Counted from the first letter of the stretch, positions 16,901 through 25,989 are shown. The stretch is 38,631 nucleotides of DNA from Gammaproteobacteria bacterium (GCA_026713185.1 JAPOOX010000183.1:1-38631), one strand, 5' to 3'. Made by a program: numbers and translations. Notes: a model not told the origin generated them from the letters alone.

Positions 16901-17073
16901 CTGTTCTGGTACTGGCGCCCCTGCTCTTCGGCACTGGAGAAGGCGCCGCATTGAGGACGCCTATGGCAATCACCATTATCAGCGGTATCATTGCCTCCAC
17001 CATCGGCTCGCTGCTGGTGCTACCCTGCCTGTACCACTTGCTTGACCGGCTTCGGCCACACAGTCGGAGGTAG
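13993..17073 (+). CDS. RND family efflux permease
   Basis: A 1026-residue RND pump of the AcrB/HAE-like group with twelve predicted membrane segments and two large periplasmic loops. The fourth membrane helix carries VDN (V407-D408-N409), equivalent to the AcrB D407/D408 pair with the second Asp replaced by Asn, as in many non-AcrB RND pumps. The tenth has VND (928-930) where AcrB has Lys940. It should use the proton gradient to move a substrate with the adaptor encoded upstream. The start is TTG at 13993, overlapping the adaptor stop (TTGA), with GGTGAGAG about ten bases upstream. No ATG near it would keep the first membrane helix intact. Confidence 0.92.
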   Translation: MNFAQSIAALAAQRPVAISVLAVAVAMVGWLSWQQLPVDLLPDLKSPTIAVSIRAGDRPPTEMERLYGEQLEQRLFTVQGIREISQVARSGKLIATVVFDWDADLEIALVEVQKAVGPIGADPAVDEILVRRFDPRQAPVLTFGLIAPDGRPDLSELRQLARRQVAPNLEQLDGVAEVRVTGGREKEVRVALDRYRMEAFKVTLTQVEQRLNEENVDITAGTLEQDEEVYLVRGMARFRSPEDVANVVVRYVMADDGSRQAIRVSDVGNVSMVDREIDHLVRVNGAEGVGLAIYKEAAANTVAVSGIVQTALVSLAEDLPNVELVEVNDGAALVVDALADLQLAAGVGILLAVVVLALFLRSVGATLVVSAAIPVSLLAALFLMGLGSQGLNIVTLAGLALGAGMLVDNAIVVVESIYRRLAEGEAPETAAASGAGQVAGAITAATLTTCVVFLPVLFVEGMAARLIEGIAFTVVASLLASLTVAMLLIPALARWFMPSTRQTLSAATIPAYRRRVESITRRLLSRPGTTVLIAVLLAGMSISVLVRLGTELLPSADPRQFSLRVVGPAGQRVESTARVVESIESLLVQASDDNLEAVLSEIGRLPEDSRLIRTELTEENTARLTVRVGDNGPTGRQIAAHLTSPLAVLESTEFNWEVGSSALSSALGASGPPVVVEISGQALPDIQRGTGIVRDRLAALPELWNVRSSFEGGPPELRIVLNRVMADGLGIDLGTLSRVLETNLDGRDVTQLSMGDEDRPISLRIPKPSREDLQNIVFHSGQGQKVTVGEIAEFQEAEGAREIFRRDQRRTALVTAEISEATDYPEAIAAVMEVLNSEPLVPGLYAQLRGEEAERIKTFDELKLAGILALILVLMVLAGSFESFIHPVTVLSAIPMAMIGVALALGPIGEPVGVMAMMGLIVLAGIAVNDAVLLLTTARQLMAQGEKQVDALVTAAGIRLRPVLMTTITTVLVLAPLLFGTGEGAALRTPMAITIISGIIASTIGSLLVLPCLYHLLDRLRPHSRR

Positions 17074-17078
17074 TAGTC

Positions 17079-20000
17079 ATGGATTTATTTCTGCTGCCTG
17101 TACGCCGCCCGGTAGCCATAATGATGTTGTTCAGCGGCATCATGCTGCTGGGTGTGGTGGCCTGGCAGAAAATGCCTGTCGAACTGTTCCCGGAACTGGT
17201 GGGAAACCAGGTATCGATTCAGTTCTATCGACCAGGCAGCGAACCGGAAGTCCTGGAGCGGGAGATTCTGCTACCGCTTCAGGCCCAGGTATCCACCATA
17301 TCCGGTGTGTCGGAAACCTGGGGAGAGATAATCGGGACCAGCGGCCGGTTTGATGTGCAATTTGAATCAGGTGTCAACATCAAGGTCCGGGAGTTTGAGT
17401 TACAACGCATCATCACTGAAATACAGCGTAATCAACCACGTGGCGCCTGGCTGAATCTCAGGACATCCGGTACCGGGTCTTTCTCCGACCTTGCCATGAC
17501 ATTAAACGTTCTCGGCAGCAGCAACTACGACAAGGATGCACTGTACGATCTGGTAGATCAGATTGTTGCCCCGCGATTCGCTTCCATATCCGGCGTGAGT
17601 CAGGCTCAGGCTACCGGTGGCGCTCGCCGACAGGTAACGGTAACCGTTGATCCGGATCGCACGGCAGCACTCGGATTCACCACCGAGGACGTGACCAATA
17701 TGGTGCGGCGTACGGTTGGCCGCATGAAGTTTGTGGGTGGACTTGAGGATGAGACCGGGCGTACGGCAGTGATACTCGACGGCCGTCCCGTGAGTATCCA
17801 TGCCCTGGCCAATTCCCGCATTGCCAGAGACAAACCGGCATTGCTTGGACACGTCAGTGACGTTGCAATCGGTACGGGCCGGGAAGAAAGTCTGTTCCGT
17901 GTGAACGGACAGCCGGCTGTCGGCATGGTGATCTATAAAGAACAGGGAACCAACCTGATTCGACTCGGACGCACACTGCGAGACCGGGTTGATGAAGTCA
18001 GAGAGGAATTAAAACCCCAGGGAATGGACCTTGTGATTGGTTTTGATGCGGCTGAGGCCGTGGATGATCAAATCAGACATCTGTCAAAACTCGGAATTTC
18101 TGGTTTTGCCATCGCCCTGATCGTTCTTTATTTCTTTCTGAGACAATGGCGGGCCGTCGCCGTCGTCGGGATTGCGGTGCCAGTCAGTCTCTGTGCTGCA
18201 CTGTCTATGCTGTTTGCAGCCGGACAGACACTTAACCTGGTATCGCTGTTTGGTTTGATGCTGGTTATTGGTCTCGTGGTTGATAACAGCGTTGTGGTAT
18301 TCGAGGCCATCAAAAGACGGCTTGAACTTGGTCTGACAATTGAAAACGCCGTGTACAGAGGATTACGGCGTACGGTAAGGGCGATCCTTGCCACCAGCGC
18401 GACCACCGCGGTGGTATTTCTTCCGCTGGCAGTTGTTGATCTGGATGATGAATCGACCCGGCAATTAGCCCAGGTTGTCAGTATTTCCATTTTGCTGCCA
18501 CTCGTGGCTTCGCTGCTGGTCGCCATTGGCCTGGTACCATTGCTGGCGCATCGCCTTGCCGCACCCGCTGCGAAACAAAGACTGGCAGAAGCCAGAAGAC
18601 GCCGTTCGGAGCGAGGTAACAGCCAGCCACCGGACCAGGCTAAAATGATATTGAGCGGGACTGTTGCAAGTGCCTTGCGACATCCTCCCCCGCTGATCGC
18701 CGGAACCCTGGCGGCAATTCTGATCACAGTGGTCATTGCCCTGCCCTGGGTCATGGCCAACAACCAGTCTCAGGACGCAGCAGAACCTGATCGAATACAG
18801 TTGTCAGCACGCTTCCCCAGTGACCGGTCAATCAGAATTGCCAGTGACGCGGTTGCCAGGCTGGAAAATACTGTTCTGAAGATTCCGGAAGTCGAATCCA
18901 TAGAAGCGTTAATCGAACCCGATGGAGGTTCTCTTACCATCAACTTCATTGACCGCCAACTTCGTCCCGAGACTTTCAAGGTGCAGAGTGTCCGCGACAG
19001 CCTGCGCAAGGAAGCAGGCAGAATCAAAGGACTGGAAATCCTGCGTCCCGGTGAAGGACGCGATGCAAGAGGCAAGAACAGCGCAGTTGACATTCAGGGT
19101 GTCTTTGGAGGCGCCCCTGCTGAAATCGTTTTATCCGGTCCTGACAGTCGGGTACTGCTTGACCTTGCCGACAACATAGAAGCCCAACTGGGTTCCATGC
19201 CACAGATAGTGGCGGCCTGGACTACCACGCAGTCGGGGTTAAGTGAATACTGGGTGGAACCCGATCAAGTGACTTTTGAATCACTGGGCTTGAATTTTAA
19301 CCAGGTATTGCCGGCACTAAGGCTTGCGGGTCAGGAAGGTGAGCGGTTGCCCGTTGGATTTGTACTGCAAAGCGGTCGCGAATTGCCCCTGGTAGTCGAG
19401 CGCAAAGGCGCCCGGGAAGAAAATGTGGGGATGAGCGAACTGACTCGATTACGCATTCAGACCCCGGCAGGTGTATTGCCGGTGACATCTTTGGCAACCA
19501 TGCGCCAGATGCCGCCGCCAGCAGTGATCTCACACCACAACGGAAGGCGTGAAATGAGCGTGATGTACAGTCTGCGTGAAGATATACCGGAAACAGGTCC
19601 CACCCGCATCCTCATGGAAGATCAGATTGCTGAATCGATAAGAAGCATTCCAAGACCCCAGGGAACCACCATAAGTACTGATGAAACCGATGATACGACA
19701 ACCTGGCTGCGCAAGGTGGGGGTACCCGCCGCGGGATTACTGTTTCTGGTCCTCGCGATGACTTTTGAATCTCTCACCCTGCCTATTCTGGTGTTGATCG
19801 CCGTGCCGCTTACTCTCCTGGGTGCAGTTTGGGCTCTCGCTTTTGCCGGCATATCATTCAGCATCATGGCAGCACTGGGCGCGGTGGTCCTGACTGGTCT
19901 CAGTGTTAATCCCGCCATCCTGCTGGTTGACCGGATGCAGCAACTCATCCGGCAGGGCTGGAGTCTCGGCGCCGCCGCCTTCGCTGCCGTGCGTGAACGA

Positions 20001-21857
20001 ACAAGACCCATATTGATGACTTCCGCAACGACTATCGCCGGACTTTGGCCTCTCGCCATTACCACTGGCCGGGAAAACGAAATATGGCCGCCATTTGCCA
20101 CCATCGTTATCGGTGGTCTCATTACCTCCAGCCTGCTGACACTGTTGATGATACCGGTAGGATTTATCCTTCTCAAAAAAGTCGATCAGATTTTCAACCG
20201 GGTTGGTCCCTGGCTGGTTCTCGCCTGGATGGGCGGTACGGGTGCTGTCATGGCCTCCCTGATTCTTACGGATATCGTCAACACCCTGCTCTGGCAGTCG
20301 GTATCGACCCTGCTGACGGCATCCGGCCTGCTGGCCATGGTAGTACTCGTATTCAGACCCCGCGAAATTCCGGAACCGGACTGCACTGACGGTCCGCCCA
20401 GACTGGAAGTCAGGTTTCTGCATAAGACCTACGGTTTACCCGGCACATTGAAAACCGCACTGATGGCCCCCTCTGCCTATACCAGGAAAGTACTGGAAAG
20501 CGGCGGGAATGCATTTTTGACAGCGGATTCAAAAGACCGGCTCATACCTCTTGCCCTGGGTATCGCGGGCATTTGTACCATCGCGTATCTGGTACAGACC
20601 TCATTCTGGCAGTTGTTCTTCTGGCTTCTCGCAGGACTGTTACTATCGAAGTTTATTCTGAATGCTGGACGAGTGCTGGGACATGCCAGCAATACCACTG
20701 GAGCGATCGAATCCGGGAGGCTCGAAAACAAGCTCATTGCAGTGATTCCATGGCTTGTAATTGCCGTATTTTCCTGGTTTTCCGCCATCAAACCTCATCT
20801 GGATGGATCTGCCCTGCCCGGCATGTATGTTTTGTGCATCCTGACCGCGCTGTTCCTGGCTATCTTGCAAGGTATGCGCCGCAGTGCGCGATTACAGGCA
20901 AATGGCGAACTCGGCAACCGTGTCAGCAGTGAAGGTTTGGGATCTCTGGTTAACCTGTGGCGCAGTTGGTCCGCACAATTCGCCGGCATGGATCTGCCGA
21001 TCAATCCGGTGCATGCACTTGCCGGCGTTAATTTCAGTGTCGAGCGGGGCATGATTGGCATACTTGGCCCCAACGGCGCCGGTAAAACAACCCTGCTCCG
21101 GCAGCTTGCCGGGGTTCTGGACCCGACTCGCGGAACCATAATTTATGGCGGCGTTCATCTGCATAAGATCCAGCGGCACCTCGCCCGCTGGGTGGGTTAT
21201 CTCCCTCAGGATGCCGGTTTACCGGAAGGCATGTCCCCCAGGGAATATCTGACATGGTATGCGGCACTCTATGACATCCCTACAAATATCCGTACTCAAC
21301 GTGTCAATGAACTGCTGCAGGAAACAGGCCTCTCGGATAAAACTGACGACAAAATAAAGTCCCTGTCCGGTGGTATGCGACAGCGAGTGGCCGTTGCTCG
21401 TACCTTGTTGCGACTGCCGCCTGTCATCATCGTTGATGAACCCACTGTAGGGCTGGACCCCAGAGAAAGGATCCGCTTCCGGACCCTGCTGAGCAGACTG
21501 GCACGGGACCGGATCGTCCTGATCTCAACCCATGTTGTTGAGGATGTCGCCATCGCCTGCGATCGGGTTCTGGTCATATCGGAGGGTCATCTCGTCTTTG
21601 ATGGCGGCACCGACGCTCTTGCTGATTCGGCAACCGGACGTGTGTGGGAAATGAGGACCAAAGCAGACGAGAAGATTGCTCTGCCCGAGGGATCAATCCG
21701 TACCCACGAAACACCCGCGGCTGACGGTTCGATTGTCCACCGGATCATTGCAACTGGTAAACCCGGCGATGCCGCGAAACTGCTGCAGTCAACGCTTGAA
21801 GATGGCTATATGTGGCTGATATCCGGTAACACCGGAGCCCGGAGAATTACCACATGA
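17079..21857 (+). CDS. RND efflux permease fused to a six-helix membrane linker and an ABC ATPase
   Basis: A 1592-residue fusion in one unbroken frame. Residues 1-1025 are a complete RND pump: twelve membrane segments, D402-N403 in the fourth, VNP at 943-945 in the tenth. Residues about 1030-1290 add six hydrophobic segments in three pairs separated by polar stretches. Residues about 1305-1592 are a full ABC ATPase: Walker A GPNGAGKT 1330-1337, signature LSGGM 1429-1433, Walker B VIIVDE 1449-1454, switch His1485. With 12 + 6 helices the ATPase stays in the cytoplasm. RND pumps are normally proton driven and ABC ATPases separate, so this joins two energy sources in a chain. Starts 5 bp after the previous RND gene; overlaps the next by ATGA. 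Confidence 0.93.
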   Translation: MDLFLLPVRRPVAIMMLFSGIMLLGVVAWQKMPVELFPELVGNQVSIQFYRPGSEPEVLEREILLPLQAQVSTISGVSETWGEIIGTSGRFDVQFESGVNIKVREFELQRIITEIQRNQPRGAWLNLRTSGTGSFSDLAMTLNVLGSSNYDKDALYDLVDQIVAPRFASISGVSQAQATGGARRQVTVTVDPDRTAALGFTTEDVTNMVRRTVGRMKFVGGLEDETGRTAVILDGRPVSIHALANSRIARDKPALLGHVSDVAIGTGREESLFRVNGQPAVGMVIYKEQGTNLIRLGRTLRDRVDEVREELKPQGMDLVIGFDAAEAVDDQIRHLSKLGISGFAIALIVLYFFLRQWRAVAVVGIAVPVSLCAALSMLFAAGQTLNLVSLFGLMLVIGLVVDNSVVVFEAIKRRLELGLTIENAVYRGLRRTVRAILATSATTAVVFLPLAVVDLDDESTRQLAQVVSISILLPLVASLLVAIGLVPLLAHRLAAPAAKQRLAEARRRRSERGNSQPPDQAKMILSGTVASALRHPPPLIAGTLAAILITVVIALPWVMANNQSQDAAEPDRIQLSARFPSDRSIRIASDAVARLENTVLKIPEVESIEALIEPDGGSLTINFIDRQLRPETFKVQSVRDSLRKEAGRIKGLEILRPGEGRDARGKNSAVDIQGVFGGAPAEIVLSGPDSRVLLDLADNIEAQLGSMPQIVAAWTTTQSGLSEYWVEPDQVTFESLGLNFNQVLPALRLAGQEGERLPVGFVLQSGRELPLVVERKGAREENVGMSELTRLRIQTPAGVLPVTSLATMRQMPPPAVISHHNGRREMSVMYSLREDIPETGPTRILMEDQIAESIRSIPRPQGTTISTDETDDTTTWLRKVGVPAAGLLFLVLAMTFESLTLPILVLIAVPLTLLGAVWALAFAGISFSIMAALGAVVLTGLSVNPAILLVDRMQQLIRQGWSLGAAAFAAVRERTRPILMTSATTIAGLWPLAITTGRENEIWPPFATIVIGGLITSSLLTLLMIPVGFILLKKVDQIFNRVGPWLVLAWMGGTGAVMASLILTDIVNTLLWQSVSTLLTASGLLAMVVLVFRPREIPEPDCTDGPPRLEVRFLHKTYGLPGTLKTALMAPSAYTRKVLESGGNAFLTADSKDRLIPLALGIAGICTIAYLVQTSFWQLFFWLLAGLLLSKFILNAGRVLGHASNTTGAIESGRLENKLIAVIPWLVIAVFSWFSAIKPHLDGSALPGMYVLCILTALFLAILQGMRRSARLQANGELGNRVSSEGLGSLVNLWRSWSAQFAGMDLPINPVHALAGVNFSVERGMIGILGPNGAGKTTLLRQLAGVLDPTRGTIIYGGVHLHKIQRHLARWVGYLPQDAGLPEGMSPREYLTWYAALYDIPTNIRTQRVNELLQETGLSDKTDDKIKSLSGGMRQRVAVARTLLRLPPVIIVDEPTVGLDPRERIRFRTLLSRLARDRIVLISTHVVEDVAIACDRVLVISEGHLVFDGGTDALADSATGRVWEMRTKADEKIALPEGSIRTHETPAADGSIVHRIIATGKPGDAAKLLQSTLEDGYMWLISGNTGARRITT

Positions 21858-22597
21858 CCTGGCGGGCTGACCCGGGTTTCCTGCGCCATGCTCTGATCGT
21901 AGTGGCTGGCCATTACTACTGGTTGTTGCCGCTGGCGCCGCTCCTGTGGCTGATTTTTCATGGGATACGCATATATGTCGACCCGGCGAACGCCATTGCC
22001 GCCAGCAGTGTCCAGGGACAATTGATCGGTGTGCCCCTGACCGCCCTGGCCGTGTTCCTGGGTATCCGCATTATTGCCGGAGAAATCGAAGACCGAAGCC
22101 TGGAGATTGCCTATACGGTACCGGGTGGCTGTGAACGATTATGGTTTGCCAAACTCACTGCCGCCTTCCTTTTACTGTTGGTCAGTGAAGCGCTGCTTGC
22201 GCTTATGGTCATGTTTTTCTTTACCCCGTTCCCACCGGGCACACTTTACGGGGCAATGCAGGCAGCCTGTTTTTACATGATTCTTGCGATGGCTCTGGGT
22301 GCTCTGTTCCGCGGCGAAGCCAGTGGCGCCATCGCCACTGTGGTGGTCCTGGCCTTGAACGGTTTTATCACGGATTTCGGAAATAACCAGTTACGTTTCA
22401 CGCCTTTTTTTAATCCCTGGTTACTGGCAGATGCCAGTAACTTCGGCAACACAAGACAGGGGGGGTTTACCAGCCCCGCTGAACTTCTCGCATGGACCAT
22501 CCAGAACCGCATAGGCATGCTGTTGCTGATGGCGGCCATGCTTGCCCTGGCATTCCTTCGTTCCAACCGGCGAGAGCGGATGCTGGACGGGCTTTAA
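21854..22597 (+). CDS. ABC-2 type transporter permease
   Basis: A 247-residue membrane protein with six predicted segments: WLLPLAPLLWLIFHGI, LIGVPLTALAVFLGIRIIAGE, LTAAFLLLLVSEALLALMVM, AMQAACFYMILAMALGALF, GAIATVVVLALNGFI and MLLLMAAMLALAFLRS. The IIAGEIEDRSLEIAYTVPG stretch after the second helix is the typical ABC-2 coupling loop. The start overlaps the stop of the RND-ABC fusion, so it is probably the membrane partner of the fused ATPase. Its stop overlaps tail to tail with the carboxylase gene on the other strand, leaving no room for a terminator. Confidence 0.87.
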   Translation: MTWRADPGFLRHALIVVAGHYYWLLPLAPLLWLIFHGIRIYVDPANAIAASSVQGQLIGVPLTALAVFLGIRIIAGEIEDRSLEIAYTVPGGCERLWFAKLTAAFLLLLVSEALLALMVMFFFTPFPPGTLYGAMQAACFYMILAMALGALFRGEASGAIATVVVLALNGFITDFGNNQLRFTPFFNPWLLADASNFGNTRQGGFTSPAELLAWTIQNRIGMLLLMAAMLALAFLRSNRRERMLDGL

Positions 22598-25500
22598 GGT
22601 CTGAACTGTAAAGGTCTTGGCGCCAGTTGTGCCGGTTGCGAAATCACCCTGTATGCTGTTTCCACCCATTCACAGATGTAACGCCGCGTATCCCGTGGAT
22701 CAATCATCTCTTCCATCTGGAATTTATTCAGCGGCCCAACCGGACCCCGGACACTTTCAATTCGCGCATTGAGTTCAGCCCGTAGCGCCACCGGGTCCCG
22801 GGCCTCGGCCAATTGCCGTCTGTACGCCGCTTCTATCCCTCCTTCCGGTGGAATACCACCAACATCTGCTGCCGGCCATGCAACACGCATGGAAGGCCTT
22901 GAACGCGGTGTGGCATAGTTGTTACCCGCAACGCCAAAACTGCGGCGCATGACCACACTGAAGATTGGTATGTTGACCTGCGCAAACGCCACCATCCACT
23001 CACCTCCTTTCCGAATGGTCCCCGCAATTTCATGTTCCAGGCCAACAGCAAACCCCGGATTATCGATCAGATTGAGGACCGGTATATGGAACAGATCACA
23101 CAGGTCCAGATGTCTTTTCAGCTTGTTGCAACCGTCCGCAGTCAACGCCCCTCCATTGACGTGACGGCTGTCCGAGGCAATAACACCCACAGGATGACCG
23201 TTGAACCTGACAAAACCGGTTACCTGATCTGTTCCCCATAGTGGACCTGTCTCAAAAAAAGAATCTCTGTCCGCCATCAGGTTAATGGCTCTTCGGATAT
23301 CAAAGGTCGTTGTCCGCTTTCTGGGAATAAGTGACAACAGTTCTTCTTCCCTTCTGTCGATCGGATCTTGCCGGTCCGGTTCTGAAACCGGCGGTGCTTC
23401 ATAGACACTGGGCGGGAGATAGGACAGAAATCGACGGGTCATTGCAGCCGCTTCCTGTTCCGATTCCGCAAGGTTATCCACAGAGCCATTGGTGCAATGG
23501 ATATGCCAGTCACCCAGAGCTTCCTTGGTGATGTCGTAGCCCATGGCGTGTGCCACCACCGGCGGTCCGGCGACAAACAACTGGGCAATGTCGCGCACCA
23601 TCACGGAGAAATGCCCCAGTACCGCTTTTGCTGCGCCAATCCCCACGACACTGCCGAGGAGCATATTGACAACGGGTACCGTGGATAACTGCTCCGCATA
23701 CATGCTGCTGCCCAGGTGTCCTGGTAGATATGATCCGCCGCCGCCGGCAACCCGGGGTCTTCCGGCTTTGATGGCGCCACTGCTTTCCCTGGCTTTACTC
23801 TCGCCTTCTTCCTTCTGCGCAGGAACCATGGCGGCGACACTGCCGCCACCGGAGGAACCATCCAGCAACCGAACAGATGGAGATCGTAATTCCATGGATA
23901 ATCTGTCCAGGTAGTTACTCTTGGCGCCGATTGCACCATCTGCATGGCCACCCCTGGAGGTAAAGTCATCGGCACAGACAATCACTGTACGTCCTTCGAT
24001 TCTTCCCCATCCACCAACGCTGTTGGCCGGGGTAAATGCGTCAATGGCGCCAAATTCGTCATAGGAGGCAAATCCAGCGACACTGCCAACTTCACGGAAA
24101 CTGCCATCATCCAGCAGCAGCATAATACGTTCACGACAAGTCAATTTGCCACGGCTGCGCTGGCGTACCACTCCGGGGTCTTCCGATCCCGGGGCAAGTC
24201 TGGCTTCTGCCAGATCGCGGAGTGTATCCACCTCTTCCAGTAACGATGCCCAGGGTTTATCTTTTGAGGATTCCTGCGCACTGACTTCGGCGCTTTCCGC
24301 CAGAGTCAATACCATTACAATCTGCCCTGCAGCAAGGTTGTCCCCAACTGTTAATTTCTGAATAGTGGACACCACACCCGAACAGGGCGCCGTGACTACG
24401 GATTCCATCTTCATTGCCGTCACCACCATTACGGTATCACCAGCGGACACCACATCACCCTCGGTTACATCCAACTCCAGTAACTCACCGGTGACAGGAC
24501 AGGCGATACCCTGCTGACCATCTTCCACCGGCAGAGATGGGGCAATTGTTTTATTCAATGCATCGTCTACTGATTTGTCTGGCGCCTTCCCCTGCAGCAT
24601 CGAAACCGGACTGCCATCCGCCTCGGCAGAATGACTTTGCATTAATTCCGGTACTTCTGTCAGTAATGTAGTACGGGCATCCCCCTCGCCAACAGAGGGA
24701 TGAGAGAGAATTGAACGTAATTGTGGCAGATTGGTCGCTATGCCGGCGATATGAAATTCTTCCAGCGCGCGTTGTGTCCGTTGCACGGCGGAAGCGAGTG
24801 TTGCCGTGGAATTGGAACCACAGACCACCTTGGCCAGCAATGGATCAAACTGCACCGGGGGCGTATAACCCGCATAGCCCGATGCGTCTACACGCACGCC
24901 GGGACCGGAGGGTTCCTTATAGGCATGGATGGTTCCCTGCCCCCGTACGACTACCCTCGCCTGAACTGCGTAACCCCGCGGTGCACCCACTGCCTTCTGG
25001 TCCGCCAGACCCAGTGAGGATAAGGTTGCGCCGGACGCAATGTGGAATTGTGTTTCCACCAGGTCTATGCCCGTCACCTGTTCGGTAACGGTGTGTTCCA
25101 CCTGAATCCGTGGATTGCACTCGATAAAGTAATACTCGCCTGTCTCCGGAGAAATCAGAAACTCCACCGTACCGGCATTGACATATTCAACCGCCCGGGT
25201 CAGCTTGATGGCATCTGCCGCCAGGCGGTCCCGCAGGATGTCTGACAATCCTGGCGCCGGGGCAATCTCAATAACCTTCTGATGGTTGAATTGTACTGAA
25301 CAATCACGTTCATGAAGATGAATGATGTTGCCTTCGACATCACCAAGAACCTGCACTTCCACATGTCTTGGCCGGACAATGCATTTCTCCATGAAGACTG
25401 CGCCATCACCAAACGCCGACGCCGCTTCGCTCTGGCAACGGACAAATGCCTCTCTGATGGCGGCTTCATTCTCTACCCTGCGCATGCCGCGGCCACCACC

Positions 25501-25989
25501 ACCCGCTGCCGCCTTGAGCATAACCGGATATCCCAGTTCTGCCGCCAGTTGCACCGCTTTATCCGCAGAGGATAATGGTTCAGAACTTCCGGGTACCACC
25601 GGAATACCCAGTGACTGCGCCAGTTCTCTTGCCTTCACTTTGTTTCCGAACAACGACAGGGATGCTGGTGATGGACCTATGAATGTGACGCCATCATCAG
25701 CACACTGCCTGGCGAATTGCGCTTTTTCCGAGAGAAAACCGTAACCGGGGTGAATGCAGTCACAATCGTTCTGTCTGGCCAATGACACCAGTGCAGCGCT
25801 ATCCAGATAGGCGCCTACCGGGTCATCTCCCTTCAACTCACAGATTCTGGTGGTATACCGGGTATGCAATCCAAGCTTGTCAACCGGGGCATACACCCCC
25901 ACGGACTCCATACCCAGAGCCGACGCAGCCCTGGCAATGCGAATCGCGATCTCCCCGCGATTGCTGATCAACACTCTGTTCAAGGGCAT
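22594..25989 (-). CDS. Single-chain biotin-dependent acyl-CoA carboxylase (BC-BCCP-CT)
   Basis: A 1131-residue enzyme with three parts in one chain. Biotin carboxylase (1-450) starts VLISNRGEIAIRIARAA, has ATP-grasp loop GGGGRGM and catalytic ECNPRIQVEHTVTE. A biotinyl domain (about 490-565) has AMKM with biotin Lys527. Carboxyltransferase (about 590-1131) has GGRG/GGSV type motifs, for example DGSSGGGSVAAMVP and NLIDNPGFAVG. It should carboxylate an acyl-CoA (acetyl, propionyl or longer); bacterial long-chain acyl-CoA carboxylases have this single-chain form, and the substrate cannot be told. AGGAGG lies six bases before the ATG. Apparently monocistronic. Confidence 0.9.
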   Translation of the reverse strand: MPLNRVLISNRGEIAIRIARAASALGMESVGVYAPVDKLGLHTRYTTRICELKGDDPVGAYLDSAALVSLARQNDCDCIHPGYGFLSEKAQFARQCADDGVTFIGPSPASLSLFGNKVKARELAQSLGIPVVPGSSEPLSSADKAVQLAAELGYPVMLKAAAGGGGRGMRRVENEAAIREAFVRCQSEAASAFGDGAVFMEKCIVRPRHVEVQVLGDVEGNIIHLHERDCSVQFNHQKVIEIAPAPGLSDILRDRLAADAIKLTRAVEYVNAGTVEFLISPETGEYYFIECNPRIQVEHTVTEQVTGIDLVETQFHIASGATLSSLGLADQKAVGAPRGYAVQARVVVRGQGTIHAYKEPSGPGVRVDASGYAGYTPPVQFDPLLAKVVCGSNSTATLASAVQRTQRALEEFHIAGIATNLPQLRSILSHPSVGEGDARTTLLTEVPELMQSHSAEADGSPVSMLQGKAPDKSVDDALNKTIAPSLPVEDGQQGIACPVTGELLELDVTEGDVVSAGDTVMVVTAMKMESVVTAPCSGVVSTIQKLTVGDNLAAGQIVMVLTLAESAEVSAQESSKDKPWASLLEEVDTLRDLAEARLAPGSEDPGVVRQRSRGKLTCRERIMLLLDDGSFREVGSVAGFASYDEFGAIDAFTPANSVGGWGRIEGRTVIVCADDFTSRGGHADGAIGAKSNYLDRLSMELRSPSVRLLDGSSGGGSVAAMVPAQKEEGESKARESSGAIKAGRPRVAGGGGSYLPGHLGSSMYAEQLSTVPVVNMLLGSVVGIGAAKAVLGHFSVMVRDIAQLFVAGPPVVAHAMGYDITKEALGDWHIHCTNGSVDNLAESEQEAAAMTRRFLSYLPPSVYEAPPVSEPDRQDPIDRREEELLSLIPRKRTTTFDIRRAINLMADRDSFFETGPLWGTDQVTGFVRFNGHPVGVIASDSRHVNGGALTADGCNKLKRHLDLCDLFHIPVLNLIDNPGFAVGLEHEIAGTIRKGGEWMVAFAQVNIPIFSVVMRRSFGVAGNNYATPRSRPSMRVAWPAADVGGIPPEGGIEAAYRRQLAEARDPVALRAELNARIESVRGPVGPLNKFQMEEMIDPRDTRRYICEWVETAYRVISQPAQLAPRPLQFRP

